This document shows, one piece after another, positions 7,187 to 15,074 of a stretch of DNA of 64,000 bases; the first letter of the stretch is position 1; the number at the start of each line of letters is the position of its first letter. A model generated the notes under the pieces. That model worked only from the letters and a program-made list of their open reading frames with translations, did not search any database and was not told the DNA's origin. Made by a program: the position numbers and the translations under genes. The DNA is from Pimelobacter simplex (GTDB taxonomy: Bacteria > Actinomycetota > Actinomycetes > Propionibacteriales > Nocardioidaceae), in assembly GCF_024662235.1 (NCBI RefSeq), contig NZ_CP096276.1, positions 992,001 to 1,056,000 of the forward strand. Direction: 5' to 3'.

Positions 7187-9325
7187 TCAGTCGTGGGCGA
7201 AGGTGATGCGGGGCAGGATCCGGCGCAGCCAGCCGGGCGTCGCCCAGGCGGCGCGGCCGGAGAGGCGGAGCAGGACGGGGAGCAGCACGAGCCGGACCAG
7301 GAAGGCGTCGAGCAGGACGGCGACGCCGAGGATGACGCCCATCTCCTTGGGGGGCAGCGGACCGGAGAGCGCGAAGGTGAAGAACACCGCGACCATCACG
7401 CCGCCGGCCGCGAAGATCACCCGGCCCGAGTGGGCGACGGCGCCGACCATGGCCTCGCGGGGGTCGCCGGAGCGCTCCCAGTGCTCCTTGGCCGAGGCCA
7501 GCAGGAACACGGTGTAGTCCATCGCGATCGCGAAGATCATCGCGAAGAAGAACACCGGCGCCCACGCGTCGAGGAAGCCCTGGTGCTCGAAGCCGAGCAG
7601 GCCGGAGCCGTGGCCGTCCTGGAAGAGCAGCCGGGCGACGCCGAAGGCGGCCGCGGTCGACAGCAGGCTCGCGAGGGTGCCGAGCAGCGCGATCAACGGC
7701 GCCTGCAGGGCGATGAGCAGGAGCAGGAAGCCCAGCAGGAGCACGACGCCGATGACGAGCGGCGTCGAGCGGTGGAGCTGGTCGGTGAGGTCGATGTTCT
7801 CGATGGCGGCGCCGCCGACGAGGGCGGACGACGGGAGGTCGGCGCGCAGTCGCTCGACGGTCGCGGGCAGGTCCGGGTCGGAGGGGTCGACGGTCGGGAC
7901 GGCCTGGAGCAGCGCGAGGTCGCTGCCGTCGGACGCCGGCAGCGTGGGCAGCACGCCCTGGATGCCGGGGTCGCCGGCCAGCACCGTGGCCGCCGCGTCG
8001 GCGTCCGCGCGGTCGACGACGACCTGCAGCATGCCGGGCGCGCCGGGACCGAAGGCGTCCTTGACCTGCTCGTAGCCGACCCGGGCGCTGGCGTCCTCGG
8101 GCAGCACCTTGATCGACGGCATGCCGGTCTTGAGGCCGACGACCGGCGCGGCCAGCACCAGCAGGACGACGGTCGCGCCGACGCCCCAGGCGACCGGCCA
8201 GCGCCACAGGTGGGCGCCCCAGCGGGCGAAGACGGGGGAGCGGTGCTCGCCGGCCTTGGCCCAGGGCAGGGCGAGCCGGTTGATCCGGTCGTCGAGTCGG
8301 GCGAGCACCAGCGGCAGCAGGGTCAGCGTCGCGGCCAGCACGAAGACGACGGCGATCATGATCCCGCCGGCCATCGAGCGGAAGGACGGCGACGGCACGA
8401 GCAGCACGGCCGAGAGCGACACGAGCACGGTCGCTCCGGACAGGAGCACGGCCTTGCCGGCGGTGTCCATGGTCTCCGCGACCGCCCGTGCGACGGCCTC
8501 GCGGGAGGCGTCGGGCCGGGCCGCGCGGGCGGCGCGGTAGCGGACCACGAGGAAGAGCGCGTAGTCGATGCCGAGCGCGAGCGCGAACATCATCGCGAAG
8601 TTCATCGCCCAGATGGAGACCGGCACCAGCTCGTTGACGAGCACCAGCGACCCGGCGGAGGCGATGAGTCCCGCGAGGGTCAGCAGGAGGGGGAGGCCGG
8701 CGGCGACGAGCGCGCCGAACGCGAGCACGAGGATCGCCAGCGTGACCGGCCAGGAGACCATCTCCGAGGTCAGCATCGCCTCGAGGTTGGCCTCGTTGAA
8801 GTCCGACCAGAGCAGCGACGAGCCGGTCGGGTTGACCTCGACGGTCGGGGTCGACAGGGCCTGGAGCTCCTCCTTGAGGTCGGAGGCGACCCGGACCATC
8901 TCGTTGGTGTCGACCCCGGCGCCGGCCAGGACGACGGCGGTCCGGCCGTCGGGGGAGAGGCTGGCGCCGGGCACGGGCGGCACCACCCCGGCGAGGCGCG
9001 GCTCGGACTCCAGCACGCGCGTCACCTGGGCGATCACGCGTGCCCCCTCGGCGCCGGACAGCGGCCCGTCGGTGCTGTGCACGACGACCTGGATCGCGTG
9101 GCTGGCGTTGCCGTCGAAGTGCTCCTGGGCGAGGTCGCGCACGGCGACCGACTCCGAGCCGTCGGCCTGCCAGCCCGCGCCGGACAGGTTCTTCTCGACC
9201 GACGGCGCGAAGATCCCGAGCCCGACCACGACGGCGATCCAGGCGATCGCGACGAGGCGGCCGTGCTCGGTGACCCGGACGCCGAGGCGGCCGAGCGGAC
9301 CAGGCCGCGAGGTGTGCTGCGCCAC
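7187..9325 (-). CDS. MMPL/RND-superfamily exporter
   Basis: A 712-residue protein with an N-terminal transmembrane helix (about 25-42), a periplasmic-type loop, a block of five helices (about 190-340), a second helix and loop, and a second block near the C-terminus. This is the duplicated MMPL layout; MMPL proteins export lipids or other hydrophobic compounds using the proton gradient. The GTG at 9325 has a strong AGGAGG ribosome site. The promoter overlaps one of two mirror-image C6G6 operators, and the divergent DUF302 and CstR-like genes share the control region. The gene order suggests export of, or defence against, a reactive compound sensed by the repressor; the cargo is unknown. Confidence 0.88.
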   Translation of the reverse strand: MAQHTSRPGPLGRLGVRVTEHGRLVAIAWIAVVVGLGIFAPSVEKNLSGAGWQADGSESVAVRDLAQEHFDGNASHAIQVVVHSTDGPLSGAEGARVIAQVTRVLESEPRLAGVVPPVPGASLSPDGRTAVVLAGAGVDTNEMVRVASDLKEELQALSTPTVEVNPTGSSLLWSDFNEANLEAMLTSEMVSWPVTLAILVLAFGALVAAGLPLLLTLAGLIASAGSLVLVNELVPVSIWAMNFAMMFALALGIDYALFLVVRYRAARAARPDASREAVARAVAETMDTAGKAVLLSGATVLVSLSAVLLVPSPSFRSMAGGIMIAVVFVLAATLTLLPLVLARLDDRINRLALPWAKAGEHRSPVFARWGAHLWRWPVAWGVGATVVLLVLAAPVVGLKTGMPSIKVLPEDASARVGYEQVKDAFGPGAPGMLQVVVDRADADAAATVLAGDPGIQGVLPTLPASDGSDLALLQAVPTVDPSDPDLPATVERLRADLPSSALVGGAAIENIDLTDQLHRSTPLVIGVVLLLGFLLLLIALQAPLIALLGTLASLLSTAAAFGVARLLFQDGHGSGLLGFEHQGFLDAWAPVFFFAMIFAIAMDYTVFLLASAKEHWERSGDPREAMVGAVAHSGRVIFAAGGVMVAVFFTFALSGPLPPKEMGVILGVAVLLDAFLVRLVLLPVLLRLSGRAAWATPGWLRRILPRITFAHD

Positions 9326-9342
9326 GGTGGCGCCTCCTTTCG

Positions 9343-9399
9343 ATTATCCCCCCGGGGGGTTACGATGAGGACCGTAGCAGATCCCCCCGGGGGGATAAC
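9343..9399. promoter_or_regulatory. Twin CsoR/CstR-family operators with divergent promoters
   Basis: Two CCCCCCGGGGGG palindromes have cores at 9348-9359 and 9383-9394, with centres 35 bp apart. The second is embedded in a perfect 16-bp palindrome ATCCCCCCGGGGGGAT. They are mirror images: the left flank reads as GATAAT on the minus strand (9343-9348) and the right flank as GATAAC on the plus strand (9394-9399), giving one -10-like box per direction directly abutting each operator. CsoR-family proteins bind G/C-tract palindromes of this kind. Confidence 0.8.
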
Positions 9400-9419
9400 G
9401 AATCGACTGAGGAGCACCC

Positions 9420-9851
9420 ATGGACCCCGCCGCCTTCACGATCAGCGCCACCGTCCCGTCGCCGTACGACGCCACGGTCGCCCGCGTGCGCACGCTGCTG
9501 GCCGACGCCGGGTTCGGCGTCCTGACCGAGATCGACATCCGCGCGACGCTCAAGGCCAAGCTCGACGAGGACGTCCCGGCCCAGCTGATCCTGGGGGCGT
9601 GCCGGCCGCAGCTCGCGCATCGCGCGCTCCAGGCCGAGCCGCGGGTGGCGGCGCTGATGCCGTGCAACGTCGTGGTGGCCGACGCAGGGGAGGGCCGCAC
9701 CCGGGTCGACGTGATGGACCCCGGTCTCCTCGCCACGCTGGCGCCCCGTCCGGAGCTCGCCGAGGTGGCCGCCGACGCCCGGGCCCGGCTGACCGGGATG
9801 ATGGAGTCCCTCACCGCAGACAAGGAGCGCGTCGATGAAGCTGGAGCCTGA
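9420..9851 (+). CDS. DUF302 domain protein
   Basis: A 143-residue soluble protein matching the DUF302 pattern: an N-terminal FTISATVPSPYDATVARVRTLLADAGFGVLTEIDI segment and a conserved LGACRPQLAHRAL motif with one Cys. The structure-based function of DUF302 is unresolved; it often sits next to metal- or sulfur-responsive genes. It has a GGAG ribosome site and follows the second C6G6 operator. It overlaps the regulator gene by 17 bp, so the two are translationally linked and probably autoregulated. Confidence 0.85.
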   Translation: MDPAAFTISATVPSPYDATVARVRTLLADAGFGVLTEIDIRATLKAKLDEDVPAQLILGACRPQLAHRALQAEPRVAALMPCNVVVADAGEGRTRVDVMDPGLLATLAPRPELAEVAADARARLTGMMESLTADKERVDEAGA

Positions 9852-10095
9852 CGAGATCAAGGCGATCATCACCCGCCTCAAGCGGGCCAACGGTCACCTC
9901 GCCTCGGTGATCCGGATGCTCGAGGAGGGCGCCGAGTGCGAGGACGCGCTGATGCAGCTCGCCGCGGTCAACAAGGCGGTCGGGCGCGGCGGCTACGCGC
10001 TCGTGGCCACCGGCCTGCAGAAGTGCCTGGTCGAGGGCGGCCCCGACAGCGTCGACGCGAAGAAGATGGAGAAGCTCTTCCTCGCGCTCGCCTGA
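9835..10095 (+). CDS. CsoR/FrmR-family repressor, CstR-like (persulfide-sensor type)
   Basis: An all-helical DUF156 regulator of 86 residues. Cys35 (in AECED) and Cys64 (in LQKCL) sit 29 residues apart, matching the paired cysteines of CsoR and CstR. The histidine that completes the Cu(I) site in CsoR (25 residues after the first Cys) is Gly60 here. Loss of this His while keeping both Cys is the CstR pattern, in which the cysteines react with sulfane sulfur. Sensing of persulfide or another thiol-reactive species is therefore more likely than copper. It probably represses its own operon and the divergent MMPL operon through the twin operators. Confidence 0.85.
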   Translation: MKLEPDEIKAIITRLKRANGHLASVIRMLEEGAECEDALMQLAAVNKAVGRGGYALVATGLQKCLVEGGPDSVDAKKMEKLFLALA

Positions 10096-10112
10096 GCGGG
10101 CGCCGGGCTCAG
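10092..10112. terminator. Bidirectional hairpin between convergent genes
   Basis: CTGAGC and GCTCAG form a 6-bp stem around a 9-nt GC-rich loop. The stem contains the stop codon of the CstR-like gene and that of the convergent hydrolase gene, so it could end both transcripts. There is no T-tract. Confidence 0.45.
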
Positions 10113-10735
10113 CGGGCCAGGATCTCGCGCACGCTCGCGGCCGTGACCGCGTTCCACAGCGGGACCCGGCGCAGCATGTAGTGCCCGATCGGGCCCATGT
10201 CGGTGAACTCGGTGTCGGCGACGGCGGCGGCGCGCTCGACGTACTTCCGGGTGGCGCGGGGCGAGGTGATCCGGTCGAGCCGGCCGTGCGCGGCGCGGAG
10301 CACCTTGCCGGTCAGCGGCGTGATCGGGTCGTCGGCCGGCAGCCACGGGGCGAGCGCGACGACACCGCGCACCGACGGGTGGTCGGCGACGGCGACGCCG
10401 GTGCGCGCGCCCATCGAGTGCCCGACGATCGCCACCGGTACGTCGTGCTCGGCGGTGATCTCGTCGAGCGCCCAGCGCGCGTCCGGGACAGGTGAGGGCA
10501 GCTCGTCGACGCCGGCGTTCCAGCCCTTGACGCCGTAGCGCAGCACCACGATACCGATGTCGTCGGCGAGCAGCGTCGGGGCGAGGTGCCGGGCCAGGGC
10601 CTGGCTGCGCCGCCAGGCGCCGCTGCGCGGGCCGAGCGGCGCGGTCGACCGGTCGGCGCCGCCGTGGAGCACCAGCACCAGGGCGCGCGGGTCCGCGGGC
10701 AGCAGGCGGTCGGTGAGCGCGCGTCCGTCAGGCAT
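10109..10735 (-). CDS. Alpha/beta hydrolase
   Basis: A 208-residue protein with LVLHGG near the N-terminus (oxyanion region), the nucleophile elbow GHSMGA around residue 107, and a late His in GPIGHYML as candidate catalytic histidine. It is short and cytosolic, with no signal peptide. The start at 10735 overlaps the end of the photolyase gene by 8 bp, so the two are co-translated. The substrate cannot be inferred; it may be an esterase or a dienelactone-hydrolase relative. Confidence 0.82.
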   Translation of the reverse strand: MPDGRALTDRLLPADPRALVLVLHGGADRSTAPLGPRSGAWRRSQALARHLAPTLLADDIGIVVLRYGVKGWNAGVDELPSPVPDARWALDEITAEHDVPVAIVGHSMGARTGVAVADHPSVRGVVALAPWLPADDPITPLTGKVLRAAHGRLDRITSPRATRKYVERAAAVADTEFTDMGPIGHYMLRRVPLWNAVTAASVREILAR

Positions 10736-12074
10736 GGGTCCTCCGCAGCAGCTGGTAGGCGGCGAGGGCTTCCTCGCGCTGGATCGAGTGGTCGACCATG
10801 GGGGCCGGGTAGCCCTCGGGCGGGCCGGCCGTCCAGGGCCGGTGCACGGCCGGTGTGCCGAGGGCGGCGAGCTCGGGCACCCAGCGCCGGATGTAGGCGC
10901 CGTCGGGGTCGAACTTCACGCCCTGGGTGATCGGGTTGAACACCCGGAAGTACGGCGCCGCGTCGGTCCCGCAGCCCGCGACCCACTGCCAGTTGTGCTG
11001 GTTGCTGGCCAGGTCGCCGTCGACCAGGTGCGCCATGAAGTGCGCGGCGCCGTGGGTCCACTCGACCTGGAGGTCCTTGACCAGGAAGGACGCGACGATC
11101 ATCCGCACCCGGTTGTGCATCCAGCCCTCGGCGAGGAGCTGGCGCATCCCGGCGTCGACGATCGGGAAGCCGGTCGTCCCGGCCGCCCACGCATCGAGCC
11201 GGCGGCGCTGCTCGCGCCCGGTGACGTAGGGCAGAGCCTGGAGCTCGGGCCGGAAGTAGGCCCGCGCGGTGCCCGGCCAGGCATGGAGCACGTGGGCGTA
11301 GAACTCGCGCCAGGCCAGCTCGCGGCGGAACACCTGGTCGTGGGTGTGCCGGGCGTCGAGGCCGGCGAGCAGGGTGCGCGGGTGCACCGCGCCCCACCGC
11401 AGGTACGTCGACAGGCGCGAGGTCTCGTCGAGGTCGGGGCGGTCGCGGATGTCGTCGTACGGCGTGCCGCGGAAGGCGTCCCAGCGGGTGAGCGCCGCCG
11501 CCTCGCCGGCCTCGGGCAGCTCGGCGTCGACGACCGGCTCGTCCGGCAGGTCCGCACGGGGCGCGGTGACCCAGTCGACGGTGGCCGGGTCCGAGCCGGC
11601 GGGCGCGCGCCAGCCGTGGTCGGCCCAGGCGCGGTAGAAGGGCGTGAAGACCTTGTAGGGATCGCCGCCCTTGGTGTGGAGCCGGCCCGGCGCCACGGCG
11701 TACGGCGACCCGGTGCGGACCAGGGGGACCTCGCCGAGGGCCTGGGCCACGCGCTCGTCGCGGGCGGCGCCGTAGGGGCCGAAGTCGGCGCTCACGTGCA
11801 CCGCGCCCGCACCGGTCTCGCGCACCAGTGCGGGCAGCACGTCCTCGGGCCGGCCCCGGCGGACGACGAGACCCGGCCCGTGCCGGCGCAGGTCGGCGTC
11901 GAGCGCACGCAGGGAGCGCAGCAGGAAGGCCGTCCGGGCGGGGCCTGACGGGCCGAGGAGGTCGTCGTCGAGGACGAACAGCGGCAGCACCGGTCCCTCG
12001 CCGGCGGCGGCCAGGAGGGCGGGGTGGTCGCCGAGCCGCAGGTCCCGGCGGAACCACAGGATGCTCGGAGTCAC
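10728..12074 (-). CDS. phr: Deoxyribodipyrimidine photolyase (class I CPD type)
   Basis: A 448-residue light-driven DNA repair enzyme that splits pyrimidine dimers using reduced FAD. The N-terminal photolyase domain begins ILWFRRDLRLGDHPAL. The C-terminal FAD-binding domain has RRELAWREFYAHVL, TGFPIVDAGMRQL, GWMHNRVRM, and NQHNWQWVAGCGTDAAPYFRVFNP. The last segment holds the conserved Asn/Trp region of class I CPD photolyases. The start is GTG 12074. It is the first gene of a two-gene unit with the hydrolase. No SOS box is visible upstream. Confidence 0.94.
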   Translation of the reverse strand: MTPSILWFRRDLRLGDHPALLAAAGEGPVLPLFVLDDDLLGPSGPARTAFLLRSLRALDADLRRHGPGLVVRRGRPEDVLPALVRETGAGAVHVSADFGPYGAARDERVAQALGEVPLVRTGSPYAVAPGRLHTKGGDPYKVFTPFYRAWADHGWRAPAGSDPATVDWVTAPRADLPDEPVVDAELPEAGEAAALTRWDAFRGTPYDDIRDRPDLDETSRLSTYLRWGAVHPRTLLAGLDARHTHDQVFRRELAWREFYAHVLHAWPGTARAYFRPELQALPYVTGREQRRRLDAWAAGTTGFPIVDAGMRQLLAEGWMHNRVRMIVASFLVKDLQVEWTHGAAHFMAHLVDGDLASNQHNWQWVAGCGTDAAPYFRVFNPITQGVKFDPDGAYIRRWVPELAALGTPAVHRPWTAGPPEGYPAPMVDHSIQREEALAAYQLLRRTHA

Positions 12075-12098
12075 CCCGCCATGCTGGCAGATCGCCGG

Positions 12099-13679
12099 TC
12101 AGGCCCCGTCGCGGAGGAGGTCCGCGGCCTTCTCGCCGATGAGCATGGTGGGGGCGTGGGTGTTGCCGTGGGTCACCCGCGGCATCGCCGACGCGTCCAC
12201 CACGCGGAGCCCGGCGACGCCGTGCACCCGCAGCTGCGCGTCGAGCACGCCCTCGGTCTCGGTGCCCATCCGTGCGGTGCAGCTGGGGTGGTAGGTGTGC
12301 TCGACGCCCCGGCGTACCGCCGCGGTGAGGTCCGCCCGGCCGCTGCCGTACGACGGCCCCGGGTGGATCTCGTGGTTCGCGAACCCGCGCAGGGCTTGGG
12401 CGTTCATCACCTCGCGGGCCCGCTCGATGCCGTCGAGCATCGACGTCATGTCGTCGGGGTGGGAGAAGTAGTCGTTGCGGATCCGCGGTGCCCGCTCGGG
12501 GTCGGCCGACGCCAGCCGGACCGTGCCCTCGGACTTCGCGCCCACCAGGGACAGCCCGATCGCGATCGCCTTGCCGTCGTACGTCGCGGCGCCGTGCTCC
12601 CAGAAGTAGACCGGCGCGCCGATCATCTGCATCGCCGGGGCGTCGTCCGCGACGCTGGTGCGGAAGAACGCGCCGGCCTCGCCGATGTTGGAGGTGAGCA
12701 TCCCCTTGCGGCGCAGCAGGTAGCTGACGAGCTGTGCGGGCTTCTCGGCGGAGGCGAGGTTGTCGGGGTGGCTGCTGTCCCAGTTGACCAGGTACATCGG
12801 GTGGTCCATCAGGTGCGCGCCGACGTGCGGGTTGTCGACCACGGTGGTGATGCCGTGCTCGGCGAGGTGGTCGGCCGGGCCGATGCCGGACAGCATGAGC
12901 AGCTGCGGCGTGTTGTAGGCGCCGGCGCTGAGCACGACCTCGCGCCGGGCGCGGAAGGTGCGCGTCTCGCCGCCGACGCGTGCGACGACGCCGGTGGCGC
13001 GGCCGTTCTCGAGGACGACCCGGTGGACCAGCGCGTGGGGGGTGATGGTGAGGTTCGGGCGCTTGCGGTGCGGGGCGAGGTAGCCGTCCCAGACCGTCCA
13101 GCGCTGGCCGCGGCGGGTGAAGCGCTGGTAGAGGCCGGCGCCCTCCTGCTGCGCGCCGTTGAAGTCGTCGGTGCGGCCGATGCCGACCTCCGCCATCGCG
13201 TCGACGAGGCGGCGCGAGCCCTCGCGCGGGTCGGGGGCGTCCTCGACGTACTGGGGGCCGCGGGCGCCGTGGAACTCGCTCGCGCCCCGGCTGTTGGTCT
13301 CCATCCGGCGGAACAGGGGGAGCACCTCGTCGTACGACCAGCCGGTGGCGCCGGCCTTGGCCCAGCCGTCGTAGTCGGTGCGGTGGCCGCGGATGTAGAT
13401 CATCGCGTTCATGCCGCTGGTGCCGCCGAGCATCTTGCCGCGCGGCTGGTAGATCCGGCGGCCGTCGAGGTGCGGCTCGGGCTCGGAGTCGTAGCCCCAG
13501 TCGAGCTTGGTCCGGAACTGCTTCGCGAACGCCGCCGGGATCTGCACGTTCATGCTCGGCCGGCTGCGGCCGCCGGCCTCGATCACCAGGACCGAGACGG
13601 ACGGGTCCGCGCTGAGTCGTCCGGCGAGGACCGCGCCGCCGGAGCCGCTGCCCACCACGATGTAGTCGTACTCGCTCAT
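12099..13679 (-). CDS. GMC-family FAD-dependent oxidoreductase (choline/alcohol dehydrogenase-like)
   Basis: A 526-residue flavoenzyme. The N-terminal GSGSGGAVLAGRLS binds FAD, GGTSGMNAMIYIRG is the first GMC signature, and AGAYNTPQLLMLSGIGP is the second. Near the C-terminus HPSCTARMG and GNTHAPTM contain the conserved catalytic His pair region. It oxidises a primary alcohol or related substrate, like alcohol dehydrogenase AlkJ or choline dehydrogenase. ATG 13679 is chosen because FAD motifs follow at once and a CACGCT -10-like box lies 6 nt upstream. It is divergent from a PucR regulator, a plausible controller. Confidence 0.9.
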   Translation of the reverse strand: MSEYDYIVVGSGSGGAVLAGRLSADPSVSVLVIEAGGRSRPSMNVQIPAAFAKQFRTKLDWGYDSEPEPHLDGRRIYQPRGKMLGGTSGMNAMIYIRGHRTDYDGWAKAGATGWSYDEVLPLFRRMETNSRGASEFHGARGPQYVEDAPDPREGSRRLVDAMAEVGIGRTDDFNGAQQEGAGLYQRFTRRGQRWTVWDGYLAPHRKRPNLTITPHALVHRVVLENGRATGVVARVGGETRTFRARREVVLSAGAYNTPQLLMLSGIGPADHLAEHGITTVVDNPHVGAHLMDHPMYLVNWDSSHPDNLASAEKPAQLVSYLLRRKGMLTSNIGEAGAFFRTSVADDAPAMQMIGAPVYFWEHGAATYDGKAIAIGLSLVGAKSEGTVRLASADPERAPRIRNDYFSHPDDMTSMLDGIERAREVMNAQALRGFANHEIHPGPSYGSGRADLTAAVRRGVEHTYHPSCTARMGTETEGVLDAQLRVHGVAGLRVVDASAMPRVTHGNTHAPTMLIGEKAADLLRDGA

Positions 13680-13725
13680 GGCCTCAGCGTGGGCGCAGGT
13701 CGGTGGGAGGCGCTTGTGACCGACC

Positions 13726-13750
13726 CCACAATGCTCGGCGGCTTTTGTGG
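13726..13750. promoter_or_regulatory. Inverted repeat CCACAA-N13-TTGTGG between GMC gene and PucR
   Basis: A 6-bp inverted repeat in the 145-bp divergent intergenic region. Its location suits an operator for the adjacent PucR-family regulator. No further regulatory motif was recognised here, apart from the PucR gene's AGGAGG ribosome site. Confidence 0.4.
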
Positions 13751-13824
13751 CATGCTCCAAGCCCCGGGTGCCGTCCGCCTCGTTGACTGCGTCGAGACGT
13801 CGGGGACACCAAAGAGGAGGGCCC

Positions 13825-15057
13825 ATGGGGGTGCGCGAGAACGAGTCGCCCGCGGTGCGTGCGTGGCTCCAGCAGTTCGTCGAGGACGCGCTGCGCCCCG
13901 CCGAGGTCGACGAGTTCGTGCGCAGCGTCGACGAGGTGATCGTCGCCGCGATCCCCGAGATCGCGGGCGACCCCACCCTGGTCGAGGAGCTGCACGCCTC
14001 GACCCGCGCACACTGGCGCAACTTCCTCGTGGTCGGCCTCTCCGACGAGTACCGGCTCGCGCTGCCGCCCGCCGCGATCGCGCTCAGCCTCTCGATCGCG
14101 CGCCGGCACCTGGACATCAGCGTCCTGCTCAAGGTCTACCGGGTGGCCAACAAGAGCACCTTCCGCTACCTGACCGAGCACACCCACGCCGACCTGCTTC
14201 CGACCGGGCTCCCGCGGGACGAGGCGCTGCTGACGCTGTGGCAGCGCGCCGAGCAGTGGATCGACGAGTCGATCGAGTCGCTGATCCTGCACTTCACCCA
14301 GGAGCGCGCGGCGCTGACCGAGGGCGCGCAGGCCCGTCGTGGCGAGATCATCGAGTCGCTCATCGCCGGTGCCGAGCCGGGCACGATGACCGAGCGGGTC
14401 CTCGGGCACAAGCTGGGGCTGTGGCAGACCGCGTTCGTGCTGTCCGCGGCGCCGACCGCCCTCACCGACACGCCCTTCTACGACGTCGCCGTGCGCGTGT
14501 GCCACCTGCTCGGCCTGCCGGCGCCGCTGACGCTCCTCGCGGCCAGCCGCGAGCTGTGGGGCTGGGTGGCGACGGCGGAGCCGCCGGTGCTCGACACGGC
14601 CGAGGTCGGCGACCTGGTGGACTCCCTCGACCTCCACCTGGCCCTCGGTACGCCGTGCAGCGGGCCCGGAGCGTTCCGGACCAGCCACCTGCAGGCGGTC
14701 GCGGCGCAGCGGGTCGGCGTACGGGCGCCCGCGTCGTGCCACGCCTACGGCGACGTCGAGCTGGTCAGCCTGGTCGGCGACTCCGACCTCGCCCGCGACC
14801 TCGTGCGCCGCGAGCTCGGCCCGTCGCTGGGCGGCGCGCGCGGCCAGGACGCGCTGCGGGCCACGGCGCTGACCTACCTCCGGGTCGGGCAGAACGTCGA
14901 CCTCGCCGCCCAGGCGCTCTTCGTCCACCCCAACACCGTGCGCTACCGGGTGGGCCGGGTCGAGGAGCAGCTCGGCCACCGCCTCGCCGACCGGGCGGCG
15001 GTGCTGGAGACGAGCCTGCGCTGGCTGGAGGTCTACGGCCCCGATGCGCTCGACTGA
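13825..15057 (+). CDS. PucR/CdaR-family transcriptional regulator
   Basis: A 410-residue regulator. The N-terminal ~150 residues are a helical sensor-like region, the middle is a degenerate GGDEF-like (CdaR) domain, and the C-terminus is the PucR helix-turn-helix (VDLAAQALFVHPNTVRYRVG). PucR-type proteins usually activate catabolic genes in response to an unknown ligand. The start has an excellent AGGAGG site 4 nt upstream. It is divergent from the GMC oxidoreductase gene, its likely target, and convergent with the FAD oxidoreductase gene. It shares its organisation with the second PucR at 16.6 kb. Confidence 0.88.
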   Translation: MGVRENESPAVRAWLQQFVEDALRPAEVDEFVRSVDEVIVAAIPEIAGDPTLVEELHASTRAHWRNFLVVGLSDEYRLALPPAAIALSLSIARRHLDISVLLKVYRVANKSTFRYLTEHTHADLLPTGLPRDEALLTLWQRAEQWIDESIESLILHFTQERAALTEGAQARRGEIIESLIAGAEPGTMTERVLGHKLGLWQTAFVLSAAPTALTDTPFYDVAVRVCHLLGLPAPLTLLAASRELWGWVATAEPPVLDTAEVGDLVDSLDLHLALGTPCSGPGAFRTSHLQAVAAQRVGVRAPASCHAYGDVELVSLVGDSDLARDLVRRELGPSLGGARGQDALRATALTYLRVGQNVDLAAQALFVHPNTVRYRVGRVEEQLGHRLADRAAVLETSLRWLEVYGPDALD

Positions 15058-15074
15058 GGCTGCGGGTCCCAGGG

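Noticed and set aside
9835..10095. Copper-sensing CsoR
   Set aside because: The conserved His ligand is replaced by Gly and no copper-transport gene is adjacent.
5742..13750. The CACAA/TTGTG inverted repeats at 5742 and 13726 as copies of one operator
   Set aside because: The CACAA-to-TTGTG spacing differs (15 versus 13 nt) and the flanks are unrelated.
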